Below, piece after piece: positions 5,874 to 6,410 of a stretch of 6,410 nucleotides of DNA (positions are counted from its first letter, which is position 1; the number at the start of each line of letters is the position of its first letter). The notes beneath the pieces are model-generated. The model made no database searches. It saw only the letters and a program-made list of their open reading frames with translations, and had not been told where the DNA came from. The stretch is from an uncultured Clostridia bacterium. Lineage in GTDB: Bacteria > Bacillota > Clostridia > Christensenellales > Aristaeellaceae. Where the stretch lies: contig CAMOHY010000131.1 in assembly GCA_946615495.1 (NCBI GenBank), forward strand, positions 1 through 6,410. The letters are read 5' to 3'. Made by a program: the position numbers and the translations under genes.

Positions 5874-6143
5874 TTAGATGGCGTGCTTTACGCGGTCGCG
5901 TTCCTCGGCGCGCTTGCCGTTGTTGAAGCGGTCCAAAGTGCCTACCAGATAGCCCGTGATGCGGCGGATGCGGTGAAAGGGTACATTGCCAAAGTCGTAG
6001 GAAAGCTCAACGAACTCGCCGTCCACTTTGATGTCGATGCCCTGGGGCCGGGAGCCAAATTTCTGCTCCGCGCGGTCGATATAAGCCTGAACTTCTTCCT
6101 GGGGCAGTTCGCCGCCCGTTACGCGTACATTGCAATTGGTCAT
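5874..6143 (-). CDS. Small protein resembling the C-terminal end of anaerobic ribonucleotide reductase NrdD
   Basis: An 89-residue soluble protein with no signal peptide or membrane segment. Its C-terminal part, RRITGYLVGTLDRFNNGKRAEERDRVKHAI (from residue 60; key residues R-TGYL, RFNNGK-AE, DRVKH), resembles the end of class III (anaerobic) ribonucleoside-triphosphate reductases, where this stretch follows a four-cysteine zinc site. Here the only cysteine is C4, so that zinc site is absent, as is the glycyl radical region. The N-terminal part (NVRVTGGELPQEEVQAYIDRAEQKFG, residues 5-30) looks like a small alpha/beta domain. The ATG at 6143 is preceded by AAAGGACGG at slightly long spacing. 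It has its own promoter and terminator, so it is monocistronic. It may be an NrdD-related accessory protein or only share that sequence; function unknown. Confidence 0.75.
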   Translation of the reverse strand: MTNCNVRVTGGELPQEEVQAYIDRAEQKFGSRPQGIDIKVDGEFVELSYDFGNVPFHRIRRITGYLVGTLDRFNNGKRAEERDRVKHAI

Positions 6144-6205
6144 GGTGTTTTTCCGTCCTTTCGTTTCGTTCGCCGCGCGCCGGAGCGGTGTACGGCCATC
6201 ATGGA

Positions 6206-6222
6206 AAACGGCAAAGCCGTTT
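6206..6222. repeat. Hairpin in the leader of the small - strand gene
   Basis: AAACGGC (6206-6212) and GCCGTTT (6216-6222) pair perfectly around a 3-nt loop. It falls about 15-30 nt into the predicted - strand transcript and on that strand is followed by TCC rather than a long U tract, so it is more likely a 5' stabilising or attenuator-like structure than a full terminator. Confidence 0.45.
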
Positions 6223-6234
6223 AAAGCGCTTGCT
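6220..6234. promoter_or_regulatory. cre-like site at the start of the small-gene transcript
   Basis: TTTAAAGCGCTTGCT matches the catabolite-responsive element consensus WTGNAANCGNWNNCW at all but one defined position. It lies just downstream of the - strand -10, at about +3 to +17, where a bound LacI/CcpA-type protein would block transcription. One short match is weak evidence. Confidence 0.3.
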
Positions 6235-6243
6235 TACACTTAG

Positions 6244-6249
6244 ATTATA
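6244..6249 (-). promoter_or_regulatory. -10 element of the small NrdD-tail-like gene
   Basis: A perfect TATAAT on the - strand with transcription expected from about 6237, giving a leader of about 90 nt. The -35 region is poor (GTTTCA or TTTCAA at 16-17 bp), so the promoter may be weak or need an activator. Confidence 0.55.
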
Positions 6250-6290
6250 CACCCGTTTTCGATGCTTGAAACACGTATTCCATAATTTTT

Positions 6291-6302
6291 TTATCCGGAT
6301 AA
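6291..6302. repeat. 12-bp perfect palindrome upstream of the small-gene promoter
   Basis: TTATCCGGATAA is a perfect palindrome about 55-65 bp upstream of the predicted - strand start. One or two such palindromes are expected by chance in a window of this size, so its intergenic position is the only argument that it is a protein binding site. Confidence 0.3.
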
Positions 6303-6331
6303 CAGTCGTGTTGTAAATAAAAGGAAACGAT

Positions 6332-6384
6332 GCGGGGGCTCGTTCAGCCCCCGCCCCCCTGAACCAAAGGACTTCGTCCTCTGG
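6332..6384. repeat. Tandem GC-rich hairpins at the right edge, possible dispersed intergenic repeat
   Basis: GCGGGGGCT (6332-6340) pairs perfectly with AGCCCCCGC (6346-6354). A second hairpin follows: CCA-A-AGGAC (6364-6372), loop TTC, then GTCCT-C-TGG (6376-6384). GTTCAG (6342-6347) can instead pair with CTGAAC (6359-6364), which competes with the first stem. No U tract follows on the + strand; on the - strand the sequence after the first stem is moderately T-rich, so it could terminate a - strand gene lying beyond 6410. The composition resembles intergenic repeats of GC-rich Clostridia. No gene is visible from 6144 to 6410. Confidence 0.45.
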
Positions 6385-6410
6385 ACTCCAATAGCGGATG
6401 CTGCTTGATG

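Noticed and set aside
5607..6224. A 205-codon + strand open frame at the right side
   Set aside because: It runs through the oxidoreductase 5' end, the intrinsic terminator and the antisense of the small gene, so it is a shadow frame.
6330..6362. A 10-codon frame starting ATG after AAGGA
   Set aside because: It consists of the GC-rich hairpin itself and encodes a run of prolines; the apparent ribosome binding site is probably coincidental.
1..6410. CRISPR array, tRNA, rRNA, insertion sequence or phage genes
   Set aside because: No regularly spaced repeats, no tRNA cloverleaf or rRNA sequence that I can recognise, and no transposase, integrase or phage-like protein in any frame.

Overview
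The window looks like part of the chromosome of a GC-rich, Gram-positive-type anaerobe, probably a Clostridia-like gut lineage. This is inferred from strong AGGAGG-type ribosome binding sites, frequent GTG and TTG starts, consensus sigma-A promoters, no outer-membrane receptor gene, and a small protein resembling the tail of the oxygen-sensitive class III ribonucleotide reductase. The sequence does not allow a species name.

Left part (1-3263, + strand): a vitamin B12 uptake operon. A near-consensus promoter (41-69) starts a leader of about 400 nt carrying a cobalamin riboswitch (about 82-330) and an expression platform with hairpins and possible anti-Shine-Dalgarno sequences. Three genes follow: a substrate-binding protein (btuF-like, 478-1392), a FecCD-type permease (btuC-like, 1471-2502) and an ATPase (btuD-like, 2499-3263). 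The riboswitch is the main reason to assign corrinoids rather than iron-siderophores or heme as the substrate. Low B12 should permit expression and high B12 should shut it off.

Middle (3264-4652): a LacI-family regulator (3400-4413) with its own promoter, which overlaps perfect inverted repeats that could be an autoregulatory operator. Downstream lies a very good promoter (4487-4515) with an AT-rich upstream region, an overlapping inverted repeat and a strong ribosome binding site, but no standard start codon follows. It looks like the control region of a gene that is missing or degraded.

Right part (4653-6410, - strand): a Gfo/Idh/MocA-family NAD(P)-dependent oxidoreductase (4653-5708), convergent with the regulator and possibly functionally linked to it. 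Next come a strong intrinsic terminator (5821-5860) and an 89-residue protein (5874-6143) whose C-terminal half resembles the end of anaerobic ribonucleotide reductase NrdD but lacks its zinc-binding cysteines. The right edge has regulatory-looking palindromes and GC-rich hairpins with no gene.

Most of the window is recognisable. I found no convincing wholly new multi-gene system. The best leads are the orphan promoter/RBS, the stand-alone NrdD-tail-like protein, the LacI regulator with a degenerate hinge, and the binding protein without a lipobox.
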